From Candidatus Gastranaerophilales bacterium (GTDB lineage Bacteria > Cyanobacteriota > Vampirovibrionia > Gastranaerophilales > Gastranaerophilaceae), in the NCBI GenBank assembly GCA_905235825.1, contig CAJONH010000071.1, forward strand, positions 1 through 8,020: a stretch of DNA of 8,020 nucleotides, written 5' to 3'. The notes under the pieces were generated by a model. It searched no databases. It saw nothing but the letters and a program-made list of their open reading frames with translations, and was not told where the DNA came from. Made by a program: the position numbers and the translations under genes. Every line of letters starts with the position of its first letter. Within the stretch, counting starts at the first letter, position 1. This document shows positions 1-7,105 of this stretch, piece by piece.

Positions 1-1
1 G

Positions 2-214
2 ATTTGTCATTCAGCTTCTAAAATGAAGCAAATGAGCTATGCACGAAGAAAAGCAAAATTTATTGCCGGTTTAAAAGAAGCAGAGAAAATTCAAAATCCG
101 GAAGAAAAAAAATTGTATTATAAAAATCTTTTGAAAGAGTGTAAATTAAAAGAAAAAAATCGTCAAAAGTATTTAAAAAAACAGGCTAAGAAGCAAGCTA
201 AAGTAAAGACTTAA
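2..214 (+). CDS. Hypothetical lysine-rich protein, C-terminal part (5' end outside window)
   Basis: The frame is open from the first bases of the window (no stop between position 2 and the ATG at 23), and neither ATG at 23 nor 32 has a Shine-Dalgarno sequence, so this is best read as the tail of a longer gene. If the gene did begin at 23 it would encode 63 residues. The visible part is very rich in Lys, Glu, Ala and Gln, predicted helical, with a charged segment (YARRKAKFIAGLKEAEKI) and a tail of alternating KKQ/AKK motifs. Such a basic tail is typical of nucleic-acid-binding proteins, but no family is recognisable. It lies 67 bp upstream of the next gene on the same strand and may share its transcript. 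Function unknown; confidence applies to it being coding. Confidence 0.5.
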   Translation: MCHSASKMKQMSYARRKAKFIAGLKEAEKIQNPEEKKLYYKNLLKECKLKEKNRQKYLKKQAKKQAKVKT

Positions 215-281
215 TTATGTTAAAGATAGCAGCAGCTTTTTTCAAATTCCAAAAGATATTTAATAAAACAAGAGGTATAAC

Positions 282-905
282 ATGGAATTTTTCTTTATAT
301 TAATTATTATTTTCACATTTTTGTCTATTTTTTATAACCCGAATAAAAACAAATCATATAGAATAAATGAAAATATTAATATTAAATCATTTAATGAACA
401 TTTTATTCAAATGATAAATATTAAAGAAATTGAACGCATTGCCAATGAAATGAAACAGACAAAAGGAACTAATGATTTAGAAAGTATATTTTTTTCTGTT
501 ACTTCATTAATTGATGTAGTAAATATTAATCCTGCTATAGATAAACCTCAAGCATTGAGTAAGGTTTATTTAATTATAAATAAGCATTATCCTGAATTAT
601 TAAACTTCATTAGAAATTACAATAAAGATTTTGATTTTATTTCTCATATTGCTTTAAATGCCGATATTATAGGAATAAAAGAACATAAAGATAGACGAGA
701 AGCTTTATATTTAACAATATGCATGATTTATGATGATTTAAGAGCAAAAAGAAGTAAAAAAGGACTTCAAGATTTGGTGCAGACAGTTAAAATAATTTAT
801 CCCGATTTATTTAATGAACTTTTAACTTATATAGCATGGAATTACCAAAAAATGCAATTCAAACCGGAATTTGACTTATATATGAGAAAACGACACGCTG
901 TATAA
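282..905 (+). CDS. Hypothetical protein with N-terminal membrane anchor
   Basis: The gene encodes 207 residues. The start is supported by AAGAGG about 7 nt upstream of ATG. Residues about 2-17 (EFFFILIIIFTFLSIF) form one strongly hydrophobic helix without a signal-peptidase site, so the protein is probably anchored in the membrane by its N-terminus. The short, weakly basic segment after it (NPNKNKSYR) suggests the rest faces the cytoplasm. The remainder (about residues 35-207) looks all-helical and soluble, with no catalytic motif I recognise. It is followed 15 bp later by a second gene of the same design (single N-terminal helix plus helical domain), so the two are probably co-transcribed and may act together. 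I do not recognise a family. Cargo of the element or a resident chromosomal gene are both possible. Confidence 0.8.
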   Translation: MEFFFILIIIFTFLSIFYNPNKNKSYRINENINIKSFNEHFIQMINIKEIERIANEMKQTKGTNDLESIFFSVTSLIDVVNINPAIDKPQALSKVYLIINKHYPELLNFIRNYNKDFDFISHIALNADIIGIKEHKDRREALYLTICMIYDDLRAKRSKKGLQDLVQTVKIIYPDLFNELLTYIAWNYQKMQFKPEFDLYMRKRHAV

Positions 906-920
906 AAGGAAATATAAATT

Positions 921-1319
921 ATGATAAAACTTTTTATTTTAGCAATAATTTTTGTAATTTTTTGTATAATAAAATTATTCTTAGCACTTATTGGCATGCT
1001 GAGTGTTGGAATGAATAAACGCAGTACTTTGATAAAGTTTGCATATCAATACATAAAGAATGCAAAAAAATCTTCAATAATATTATATCCATATATTCCG
1101 CAATTGGTTGACAATATTCTGGTAATATCAAAACGAAATAATTTTGGTATTGTAGAAGAAACTGATTTTCTTCAATATCTTTTAACCAGGTTTGTCATGG
1201 GAATTGATGTTTTAGAAGTTGCTTTTTTGTATACACGTATTCAAAGTAATAATAAAGAAATTATATCTCTAGCAGATTCATTATATATATCTTTTTGCGA
1301 AAAATACAATATAACATAG
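921..1319 (+). CDS. Hypothetical small membrane-anchored protein
   Basis: The gene encodes 132 residues and starts 15 bp after the preceding stop, with AAAGGAA about 9 nt before ATG. The first about 30 residues (KLFILAIIFVIFCIIKLFLA and the following LIGMLSVGM) are continuous hydrophobic sequence: one long or two closely packed membrane helices, then a basic NKRS that suggests a cytoplasmic C-terminal part. The rest is mixed-charge and mostly helical, with no recognisable motif. Tight spacing to the gene at 282 and the same layout suggest a two-gene membrane unit. The stop is TAG, while the other complete genes here use TAA. Function unknown. Confidence 0.75.
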   Translation: MIKLFILAIIFVIFCIIKLFLALIGMLSVGMNKRSTLIKFAYQYIKNAKKSSIILYPYIPQLVDNILVISKRNNFGIVEETDFLQYLLTRFVMGIDVLEVAFLYTRIQSNNKEIISLADSLYISFCEKYNIT

Positions 1320-1643
1320 TATAATATAGCCTTTTCCTCCTTTTATATCGGCGTCTTTTGGTTTAATATTGTTGTTATACAAGCATTTAGACATAAAAAT
1401 AAAAAAATTATTATTTCATAATAATATGTATTACTTCTGGAATATGTTAATAATAAATGCTCATATATGAAATTCTTTAAAATTAATAGCTTTATTATTT
1501 TTTCTTTTTAGGTGTTGTTGATGATATATTTCTCTCTGTATTTATCTGCATTTAAATAATTTTTAAGTTTTAAACTAACCAAATTAACCAAACACACCGA
1601 TTAGTTTGGTTAGTTTAGTTAATTTGTTTTACAAAAGTTTTAA
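1320..1643. other. Gene-free stretch between convergent genes
   Basis: These 324 bp are very AT-rich and separate two converging genes. I see no credible reading frame or RNA gene. The only clear structure is the imperfect palindrome at 1574-1623, listed separately. The AAAAGGAGG on the minus strand near 1336-1344 has no usable ORF behind it. Confidence 0.5.
1574..1623. repeat. Imperfect inverted repeat, possible bidirectional terminator or operator
   Basis: Two 20-nt arms (1574-1593 and 1604-1623) are inverted repeats matching at 17 of 20 positions around a 10-nt loop. The inner 8 bp (AACCAAAC / GTTTGGTT) are perfect. The left arm is itself two copies of TAACCAAA spaced by 9 bp. It lies between genes that converge from both sides, which suits a terminator, but neither flank has a long T-run, so a protein-binding site is also possible. 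Confidence 0.45.
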
Positions 1644-2429
1644 TTAAAATTCGCGTATATCAAAGACTTCATCTTTTTCGCTTTTGCGAATAGTGTAGAA
1701 TATTTTGCAGTTCTTCTTATATTGCTCTAAATAAAAATCTTCAAATACTTTATAGTATTCTTTTTCAGCTTCTTTAATTTTGGTCGTTTTTTCATCATCT
1801 ATTAAATTTTTGTCTTTTTCATATTCTTTAATTTTAGTTAATATTCTTGTTAGTTTTTGATTCATTGTCTTTTTTAAACGAGCCCATTCTTTATAATGAC
1901 AGCCTTCAACGTGTTCGCGAGGATTAGAATTATCCTCTGTGCAGCCTTTTTTATGACAGTATTTCTTTTTGTGAGTAAAATATTTTTTTTGGATTTTATC
2001 AGCCGCGGTTTCTATTTCATAATAATCAGGTTTACCGCATATAAGACATTGATTATATGGTTTCTTATATTTACTTTTTAAGAAATCATTAAATTCAAAA
2101 TATTTTAAATCTGCAATATGAACGAGCAGCCATTCAAGTGCATTAATTTTTGGACTTATATCAATTTTTAAAGATAAACAAAAAGGTGAAGGCTGGGGAG
2201 TTAATTTATCCTGCAAACATCCTGCTAAAAATTTTAACGCTCCTTTTATTTGCTCTTTATTAAGCTTTAAGTATGGTTTTACATATTTATTATAATATTC
2301 ATCATCATCTAGATTTAGTTTTTGAAGAATATCTTCCGGTATATTAATTCCATGCCATTCATCCCAGACTTTTTTGTATTCTTTTTCATACCATTTAAAA
2401 AAATTTTTTGCTAATTTTTCATGTTTCAT
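1644..2429 (-). CDS. Putative zinc-binding protein of unknown function
   Basis: The gene encodes 261 residues. Upstream of its ATG lies GAGGAAAG, 9-13 nt away, and a good promoter (see 2467-2496). Residues 1-110 are mainly helical and rich in Lys, Tyr and Trp. Residues 128-178 carry a Cys/His cluster: C128-x2-C131, then YCHKKGC (C158, C163), then HVEGCH (H173, C177, H178), which looks like a zinc finger of the CxxC...YCxxxxC kind. Residues 185-240 are a highly charged, probably coiled-coil helix. No nuclease or HTH motif is evident. It is divergent from the primase-helicase gene across a 127-bp intergenic region, the usual place for an element's regulator, but DNA binding here is only inference from the zinc cluster and position. 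It could equally be cargo. Confidence 0.8.
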   Translation of the reverse strand: MKHEKLAKNFFKWYEKEYKKVWDEWHGINIPEDILQKLNLDDDEYYNKYVKPYLKLNKEQIKGALKFLAGCLQDKLTPQPSPFCLSLKIDISPKINALEWLLVHIADLKYFEFNDFLKSKYKKPYNQCLICGKPDYYEIETAADKIQKKYFTHKKKYCHKKGCTEDNSNPREHVEGCHYKEWARLKKTMNQKLTRILTKIKEYEKDKNLIDDEKTTKIKEAEKEYYKVFEDFYLEQYKKNCKIFYTIRKSEKDEVFDIREF

Positions 2430-2466
2430 TTTATCTCACTTTCCTCAAATAAGAATTATCACCAAT

Positions 2467-2496
2467 ACAATATCAGTTTACTATAAATTATGTCAA
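2467..2496 (-). promoter_or_regulatory. Sigma-70-type promoter for the zinc-protein gene
   Basis: On the minus strand TTGACA (2496-2491) is a perfect -35, followed by an 18-bp spacer and TATTGT (2472-2467), a 4/6 match to the -10. Transcription would begin near 2460, about 30 nt before the ATG at 2429. A weaker opposing -10 (TATAAA, 2482-2487) on the plus strand lies inside the spacer, so the two divergent genes may compete for polymerase. That plus-strand box lacks a good -35. Confidence 0.55.
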
Positions 2497-2529
2497 GCAT
2501 TACACAGTTGCTTCAAGTGGTTATTTAAG

Positions 2530-2542
2530 TTCCCATTGGGAA
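2530..2542. promoter_or_regulatory. Perfect 13-bp palindrome just upstream of the primase RBS
   Basis: TTCCCA-T-TGGGAA is a perfect inverted repeat three bases before the AAAGGAG ribosome binding site (2545-2551). Position and symmetry suggest an operator for a dimeric repressor. Its 1-nt centre makes a complete RNA hairpin unlikely. Confidence 0.35.
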
Positions 2543-2556
2543 AGAAAGGAGTCATT

Positions 2557-5223
2557 ATGACTTATCAAAATTTAAAGGTGTATTGTGAAACTCAATACAG
2601 AAAAGCAATTAATATGAACAAAAAGAAACAAGAGTGTCCAAAATGCGGACACAAAACATTTTGCCTGTATGGTGATAATTTAGAAAAAGCAAAATGTTTT
2701 CATCCTTCATGCGGATTATATTTAAATCTTAATATGATTAATCATGGAGTTGATTACAGAATTATTGTCTCAGATAGATTTTTTGAGCATTCTAAGAAAT
2801 ATTTATTTAAAGAAATTAATGGCGAATATATTCAGGCTTTTGTGTACGCACATGAAACAAGAAACATTCCCGAACTTATTTTAAAATGTTCTGATGTTGG
2901 TGCTTGTGATGTACTGTATGACGTTTTAAAAGAAAATGAAGATTTAATTCAAGAATTAAAAGATAAAATAGAAAATACAGCAGACGCCGAGAAAAAAGGA
3001 AAATTACAGATAAAATTAAAAGAACTTGAAGAATTTATCCAAAAATTAAAACAATTTATAAATGATAATAAGGCAAGACTTTTATTTTTCTACCGGGATG
3101 AAAATGGCCTCATTACGCAAATTAAAAGCAGAAGACCATATATAGATACAAAAACATTCCAAATTTTAAAAGTACAGGATAAAGCAGGTGTTTTTAATTC
3201 CCAAATATTTTCGATAGATGAGTTTGGAAAAAATAAAAGTTTTAAAAAATTAAACAGTGGATTAATCATTGTTGAGGGGGAATTTGACCAGCTATCTTTA
3301 GTTTCCTGCTTTAAAAATATGAATATAAATATTGAAGTTTGTGCGATAGGCGGAGCAAATGGTGATATAGATACAGCATTAAAACTACAAGCTAAAAGTT
3401 TTTGTATTCTTTATGATAATGATGAAGCGGGGAAAAATGTTTTAAATAAAGCAAAAGAAAAAAGCGGAGTTTTTGGATTGACAACACCCGAAGGAATTAA
3501 AGATATTGACGAATTTATAAACAGTTATAAAGATAAAAAACAATGTTATGAAGCTATTTGTAATTTATTTAAAGGAATAAAATATTATAATAGAGAATTT
3601 CGCGGTATTAAAGCAGAAATTATAAGTCTTATGAAAAATAGTAATTACGTTAATCTTGATAAATGCCAGCTTGTATCTCTAACAATTATAAAAGAGCTTT
3701 TAAAAAGAGGTAAATTTTTCAAAGATAATAACTATTCATATATTTTTCTTAATGATGATAAAAAAATTATACCAATAATAAGCACAGATGAACAGCTAAA
3801 AAGATTATTAAATCGAATGGGTGTTAATGCCGCAAAAGATTATTATGGCTACGTTGTGAACGAAGTATCAACGTATGCCTATGATAATGGTGTTCCTATT
3901 GAAACACATAATTTTTGTCACTATGAAAGAAAAAGCAATGCTCTTTTCATTTCTAATAATGATAAAACTGTTTATAAAATTACAACAAAAGACATTGAAG
4001 AACTTGAAAACGGCGATGAAGGTATTATGTTTAATTATAAGCCTGATTATGAACCTTTTGAGTTCGTAAAAATTGATAATTCAACTAATTACTTTGAAAA
4101 ATTCGTTTCTTCTTCAATGAACGTTGATACAGAAACAGGAATATTATTTGAATATGAGTACAAAACACTTCTCTTTATCTGGTTTTTAGCTACATTCTTT
4201 CATTCTATTATGCCTTCTAAAGTTTTGCTCGTTACTGTAGGGGAAAAAGGAAGCCGAAAAACATCAATATTAAAAAGAATGGGAATAATTCTATTCGGCT
4301 CAAAATATAATGTTACCCCCTTGCCAAACAAACCTGAAGATTTTGATACACTTGTTACAAATAATCACCTCGTAATACTTGATAATGTTGATACAGGCAA
4401 ATCATGGCTTAATGATAAACTTGCTTCTACTGCAACAGGGCAAACAATAGAAAAAAGAAAACTTTATACAGACAATGAAAGTGTTAAACTTCCTGCAAAA
4501 AACTATCTCGCATTAACCTCAAGAACACCTCAATTTACTCGTGATGATGTAGCAGACAGGCTTATATGTATTCCTCTTGTAAGAAAAGATGATTATATTG
4601 CAGAAGATATTGTTATGAAAGAAGTAATAACAAATCGTAATGAAATAATGTCATTTATTATACTTGAACTTCAAAAAGTTTTAAAAGCTATCGAAACAAC
4701 AAAAGAAAATGAATATAAAACAAAATTTAGAATAGCAGACTTTGCTGTTTTTGGTTTGCGAATATTTGATTCATTAGGTAAAAAAGAAGAATTTGAAAGT
4801 ATTTTAAATAAAGTATGTGAAGTACAAAAAGATTTTGCAGTTGAGGAAGACAGCCTTGTTTATATACTCAAAATCTTTGCAAAACAACAATTTAATCCTC
4901 ATAAAATATCAGGATTTGAATTGCATCAAGCACTTCTTGGTATTGCAAATGAAGATAACTTTAATATACCTGAATTTAAGACAAAATACAAAAGTGTCAA
5001 ATCACTCACACGTAGAATAGCGAATATTAAGGGAAATATCTCAAATGATGTTAAAATAACGATTTACAAAGAACGTGCAAATCATAAGTCATATAAAATT
5101 GAACTTGTGGACAAAGATTTCGAGTTACCTCCCACTAATGACAGTATCTTTGCTAATGGTATGGAAAAAGCTCAAAATATGATAAATACTTCTCTTGATA
5201 ATAAAGGGGTCAACAATGAATAA
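2557..5223 (+). CDS. Primase-helicase: zinc ribbon, Toprim and AAA+/SF3-like ATPase
   Basis: This is probably the replication protein of the element, priming and unwinding its DNA. I chose ATG 2557 (888 residues) because AAAGGAG lies 5 nt upstream. The frame stays open to an ATG at 2374, but that would overlap the divergent gene and its promoter. N-terminal zinc ribbon: C27, C30, C47, C52. A charged helical linker spans about 125-165. Toprim: VEGEFD (E240) and DNDEAG (D287, D289). ATPase: Walker A GEKGSRKT at 562-569 (K568), Walker B VILDN (D609, N610), sensor-1-like segment near 649-656, probable arginine finger in ADRL (R668). The C-terminal about 150 residues are probably a helical/winged DNA-binding part. 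In Walker A, Arg occupies the usual Gly before Lys; related element ATPases also vary there. Its last codons overlap the xis start, implying translational coupling. Confidence 0.9.
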   Translation: MTYQNLKVYCETQYRKAINMNKKKQECPKCGHKTFCLYGDNLEKAKCFHPSCGLYLNLNMINHGVDYRIIVSDRFFEHSKKYLFKEINGEYIQAFVYAHETRNIPELILKCSDVGACDVLYDVLKENEDLIQELKDKIENTADAEKKGKLQIKLKELEEFIQKLKQFINDNKARLLFFYRDENGLITQIKSRRPYIDTKTFQILKVQDKAGVFNSQIFSIDEFGKNKSFKKLNSGLIIVEGEFDQLSLVSCFKNMNINIEVCAIGGANGDIDTALKLQAKSFCILYDNDEAGKNVLNKAKEKSGVFGLTTPEGIKDIDEFINSYKDKKQCYEAICNLFKGIKYYNREFRGIKAEIISLMKNSNYVNLDKCQLVSLTIIKELLKRGKFFKDNNYSYIFLNDDKKIIPIISTDEQLKRLLNRMGVNAAKDYYGYVVNEVSTYAYDNGVPIETHNFCHYERKSNALFISNNDKTVYKITTKDIEELENGDEGIMFNYKPDYEPFEFVKIDNSTNYFEKFVSSSMNVDTETGILFEYEYKTLLFIWFLATFFHSIMPSKVLLVTVGEKGSRKTSILKRMGIILFGSKYNVTPLPNKPEDFDTLVTNNHLVILDNVDTGKSWLNDKLASTATGQTIEKRKLYTDNESVKLPAKNYLALTSRTPQFTRDDVADRLICIPLVRKDDYIAEDIVMKEVITNRNEIMSFIILELQKVLKAIETTKENEYKTKFRIADFAVFGLRIFDSLGKKEEFESILNKVCEVQKDFAVEEDSLVYILKIFAKQQFNPHKISGFELHQALLGIANEDNFNIPEFKTKYKSVKSLTRRIANIKGNISNDVKITIYKERANHKSYKIELVDKDFELPPTNDSIFANGMEKAQNMINTSLDNKGVNNE

Positions 5224-5395
5224 TAATCTCTTTAATGTTCAAGAAACAGCTGGTTATTTACATATTTCAATAAGTACGCTTTACAGGTGGGTGCATAAAA
5301 AGAAGATTAAACACGTCAAAATTGGCTCAAGAGTTTTGTTTTCGCAAGATTACATTAATGAATTTATTAAAGCTAATACTATTAATGACGAATAA
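5216..5395 (+). CDS. Excisionase-like small HTH protein (MerR-type, HTH_17)
   Basis: The protein has 59 residues. The start at 5216 is preferred over an in-frame ATG at 5195 because AAAGGGG lies about 5 nt upstream and the family consensus begins right after it. LFNVQETAGYLHISISTLYRW is a classical helix-turn-helix with the Q/E-A-x-L pattern of MerR-like excisionases; VHKKKIKHVKIGSRVLF is the following wing, and DYINEFIKAN the terminal helix. Proteins of this kind bind and bend attachment-site DNA to favour excision by the integrase, and can also repress. The gene overlaps the primase-helicase stop by 8 bp and lies 146 bp before the integrase gene, which supports the excisionase role over a general regulator. 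It could still act as a transcription factor of the operon. Confidence 0.85.
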   Translation: MNNNLFNVQETAGYLHISISTLYRWVHKKKIKHVKIGSRVLFSQDYINEFIKANTINDE

Positions 5396-5409
5396 CCATA
5401 TAAGCAGAA

Positions 5410-5448
5410 GCACTGCAGCACCGCGACAGCACGGTGCTTTCGCAGTGC
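5410..5448 (+). terminator. Strong GC-rich hairpin between xis and int
   Basis: GCACTGC-a-GCACCG (5410-5423) pairs with CGGTGC-tttc-GCAGTGC (5432-5448) around an 8-nt loop: 13 bp, conspicuous in such AT-rich DNA. No solid T-run follows (AATAATTTTAAATTT), so it may be a partial terminator, attenuator or mRNA-stability hairpin. Downstream, GCGAAAG occurs twice within 20 bp (5471-5489) and the second copy is complementary to the CTTTCGCA on the 3' side of the hairpin, which would allow an alternative fold. Confidence 0.5.
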
Positions 5449-5541
5449 CGAATAATTTTAAATTTACGTTAGCGAAAGTTTGCGAAAGGGCTTAAAACAC
5501 TTTCAAAACACGTTAAATTAAAAATAAAAGGGATTTAAAAT

Positions 5542-6654
5542 ATGATTGCAGCAATAAGAAAAAGTCCAAAAACGGGCAATTGGGAATTTGATTACAAAGA
5601 CCTTCAAGGCAGACGAAAAACTAAAAAAGGTTTTAAAACAAAAGAAGAAGCCATAAAAGCACAATCTAAATTAGAAGAAGAATTAAAAAACGGCAATTGC
5701 ACTTTTGATTCTAAAATGACCTTTAAAGAAGCAGCAGAAAAATTTATGCAGCTTCATGCCTCTATAAATTGCAAATATTCGACTCAAGAAGGGTATAAAA
5801 GCTATTTGAATACACATATTAATCCATTTTTAGGCAATATGAAGCTTGTTGATATTACCCCTATTATGATTAGAGAATTTATTAAACAAAAACTAAATAC
5901 AGGAAGGTCAAATTCAACGGTAAATAAATACACAAAACTCATAAGAAATATTTTTAATTTTATGATTGAAAACGGGGTAGTAAATGTAAATCCCGCAGCA
6001 CGAATAAAATCATTAAAAGAAGAAGTTCCTGATATGAGACCATTATCGACAGAAGAAGTACAAGTATTATTATCAAAGACAAAGCAGGTATATCCTGATT
6101 TTTACCCCCTTTTATTTACAGCATTATTTACAGGAATGCGAGAAGGCGAGCTTCTGGGTTTAACATGGGATTCAATAAACTGGATAAAATGCAAAATCAA
6201 AGTTGATAAGAATTTTACACATAACAGGGTAGGGACGCCAAAATCAAACAAAGCAAGATATGTTGATATGAGTAAAGAACTTGTAAAAGTCCTTAAAGAA
6301 TGGCGTCTTGCCTGTCCTCACAGTGAATTAAATTTAGTATTTCCTAATCAAAACGGCAGACACCAAAATCCTAAAAACATGACCTCTCGAAGATTTAAAC
6401 CGGCATTGCAAAGAGCAGGCATTGAAGAAATAAGATTTCATGACCTTAGACACACTTATGCAAGTTTAATGCTCGTTAAAGGTGCTGATATGAAATATGT
6501 GCAGCACCAATTAGGACACTCAACAATAAAATTAACAATGGACAGGTACACTCATTTATTGCCTGAAATTAATGAAAAATGTGTGAATATGCTTGATGAT
6601 ATTTTAAATACATCTCTTGAAAGCAAAGATAATATCAAGAGATTTGGGACATAA
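5542..6654 (+). CDS. int: Tyrosine recombinase / phage-type integrase
   Basis: The 370-residue length is typical of phage and ICE integrases. AAGGG lies about 9 nt before ATG. Residues about 5-50 form the AP2-like arm-site DNA-binding domain, with repeated Lys/Arg and the strand pattern GNWEFDY...GRRKTKKGF. Residues about 60-150 are the SAM-like core-binding domain. Residues about 165-345 are the catalytic domain with a complete set: R200 (TGMREGELLGL), a hairpin lysine (K234 or K237), H300 and R303 (HDLRHTY), H326 (LGHSTI) and nucleophile Y336 (MDRY). The enzyme should integrate and excise the element by strand exchange at att sites. It lies after primase and xis on the same strand and ends 452 bp from a tRNA-Arg gene, a common integrase target. 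The gene looks intact, so the element may still be mobile. Confidence 0.95.
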   Translation: MIAAIRKSPKTGNWEFDYKDLQGRRKTKKGFKTKEEAIKAQSKLEEELKNGNCTFDSKMTFKEAAEKFMQLHASINCKYSTQEGYKSYLNTHINPFLGNMKLVDITPIMIREFIKQKLNTGRSNSTVNKYTKLIRNIFNFMIENGVVNVNPAARIKSLKEEVPDMRPLSTEEVQVLLSKTKQVYPDFYPLLFTALFTGMREGELLGLTWDSINWIKCKIKVDKNFTHNRVGTPKSNKARYVDMSKELVKVLKEWRLACPHSELNLVFPNQNGRHQNPKNMTSRRFKPALQRAGIEEIRFHDLRHTYASLMLVKGADMKYVQHQLGHSTIKLTMDRYTHLLPEINEKCVNMLDDILNTSLESKDNIKRFGT

Positions 6655-6683
6655 TAATATGAGCATTTTGCAATCATATTTTG

Positions 6684-6711
6684 CCTGCTTGATTTGAGCA
6701 GGTATTTTTTT
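6684..6711 (+). terminator. Rho-independent terminator after int
   Basis: CCTGCT (6684-6689) pairs with AGCAGG (6697-6702) around a 7-nt loop, followed by TA and a run of T. It lies 30 bp after the integrase stop and should end the primase-xis-int transcript. Confidence 0.8.
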
Positions 6712-7098
6712 ATTAAAACAATATTAATTAAAGTTATATGGTCTAAATATGGAGCTGTTACGGCGTCCTGTATCGCACATTTTCACCTGCTCATATATAA
6801 ATGCTTATGCAATGTGTAAAAGTTTCCATATAATCAGCCGTATGAATTATCAAAATTTATACAAATTATACTAAATTTTTGTTACATTAGAATTATAATG
6901 TCTTGGAATTTTCTTCATTAAAATCCTTGCTTCCACTTTTCAAAGGTGTCCATAATGCTGTTAACACCTTTGAGCGTTCCAGTGGATTTTTTTATTACTT
7001 CGAGTTCGCACCCTTAAAATGATGTTTGGGTGACTTCACTCTACGAAAATTCCGCAAAATTTTTTGCAACTTTTTTGCGACTCTGAGCATTTTGAGAT
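6712..7098. other. Gene-free, structure-rich stretch between int and tRNA-Arg
   Basis: No protein gene of convincing size is present. The stretch holds an inverted repeat TTATATGG (6734-6741) / CCATATAA (6826-6833) enclosing CACATT (6776-6781) / AATGTG (6811-6816), the candidate small RNA at 6894-6993, and an imperfect hairpin at 6999-7047 (TTCG...CACCC / GGGTG...CGAA). An inverted repeat CGCAAAA / TTTTGCG lies at about 7053-7079. If the element inserted at the tRNA, this would be its end segment and the likely place for integrase arm-binding sites. Confidence 0.4.
6894..6993 (+). ncRNA. Candidate small RNA: TATAAT box plus long hairpin with T-run
   Basis: A perfect -10 (TATAAT, 6894-6899; no good -35) is followed within 90 bp by a large hairpin: CAAAGGTGT (6941-6949) pairs with ACACCTTTG (6964-6972), and outside it TCCACT (6932-6937) pairs with AGTGGA (6981-6986) across an asymmetric internal loop. 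Seven T follow at 6987-6993. The transcript would be about 85 nt and end in an intrinsic terminator. It is separated from the int operon by that operon's own terminator. It matches no RNA family I know; it may be only a terminator facing the minus-strand tRNA. Confidence 0.35.
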
Positions 7099-7105
7099 AA
7101 AAAAA

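Noticed and set aside
217..303. 28-codon ORF (MLKIAAAFFKFQKIF...) between the first two genes
   Set aside because: No Shine-Dalgarno, and it overlaps the start of the gene at 282; too short to support without conservation.
1571..1623. TAACCAAA repeats as a CRISPR array or origin iterons
   Set aside because: Only two direct copies and their inverted counterparts; no spacers, no DnaA boxes.
1896..2081. Plus-strand hydrophobic ORF opposite the zinc-protein gene
   Set aside because: It lies wholly antisense to a better-supported gene; hydrophobicity is the mirror of Lys/Glu-rich coding in AT-rich DNA.
2374..2556. 61-residue N-terminal extension of the primase-helicase frame
   Set aside because: It overlaps the divergent gene and its promoter, lacks an RBS and has no domain-like sequence; ATG 2557 has AAAGGAG.
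3875..5020. Two short plus-strand ORFs inside the primase-helicase gene (3875-4069, 4817-5020)
   Set aside because: They are out-of-frame shadows of a clear gene, without an RBS or recognisable protein.
1458..6798. 11-bp direct repeat TGCTCATATAT (1458-1468 and 6788-6798) as att sites flanking the rep-xis-int core
   Set aside because: The boundaries would be attractive, but an 11-bp AT-rich match is expected by chance in 8 kb and the flanks do not match.
6660..7094. 11-bp direct repeat TGAGCATTTTG (6660-6670 and 7084-7094) as att core
   Set aside because: It encloses only 413 bp without a gene; probably chance.
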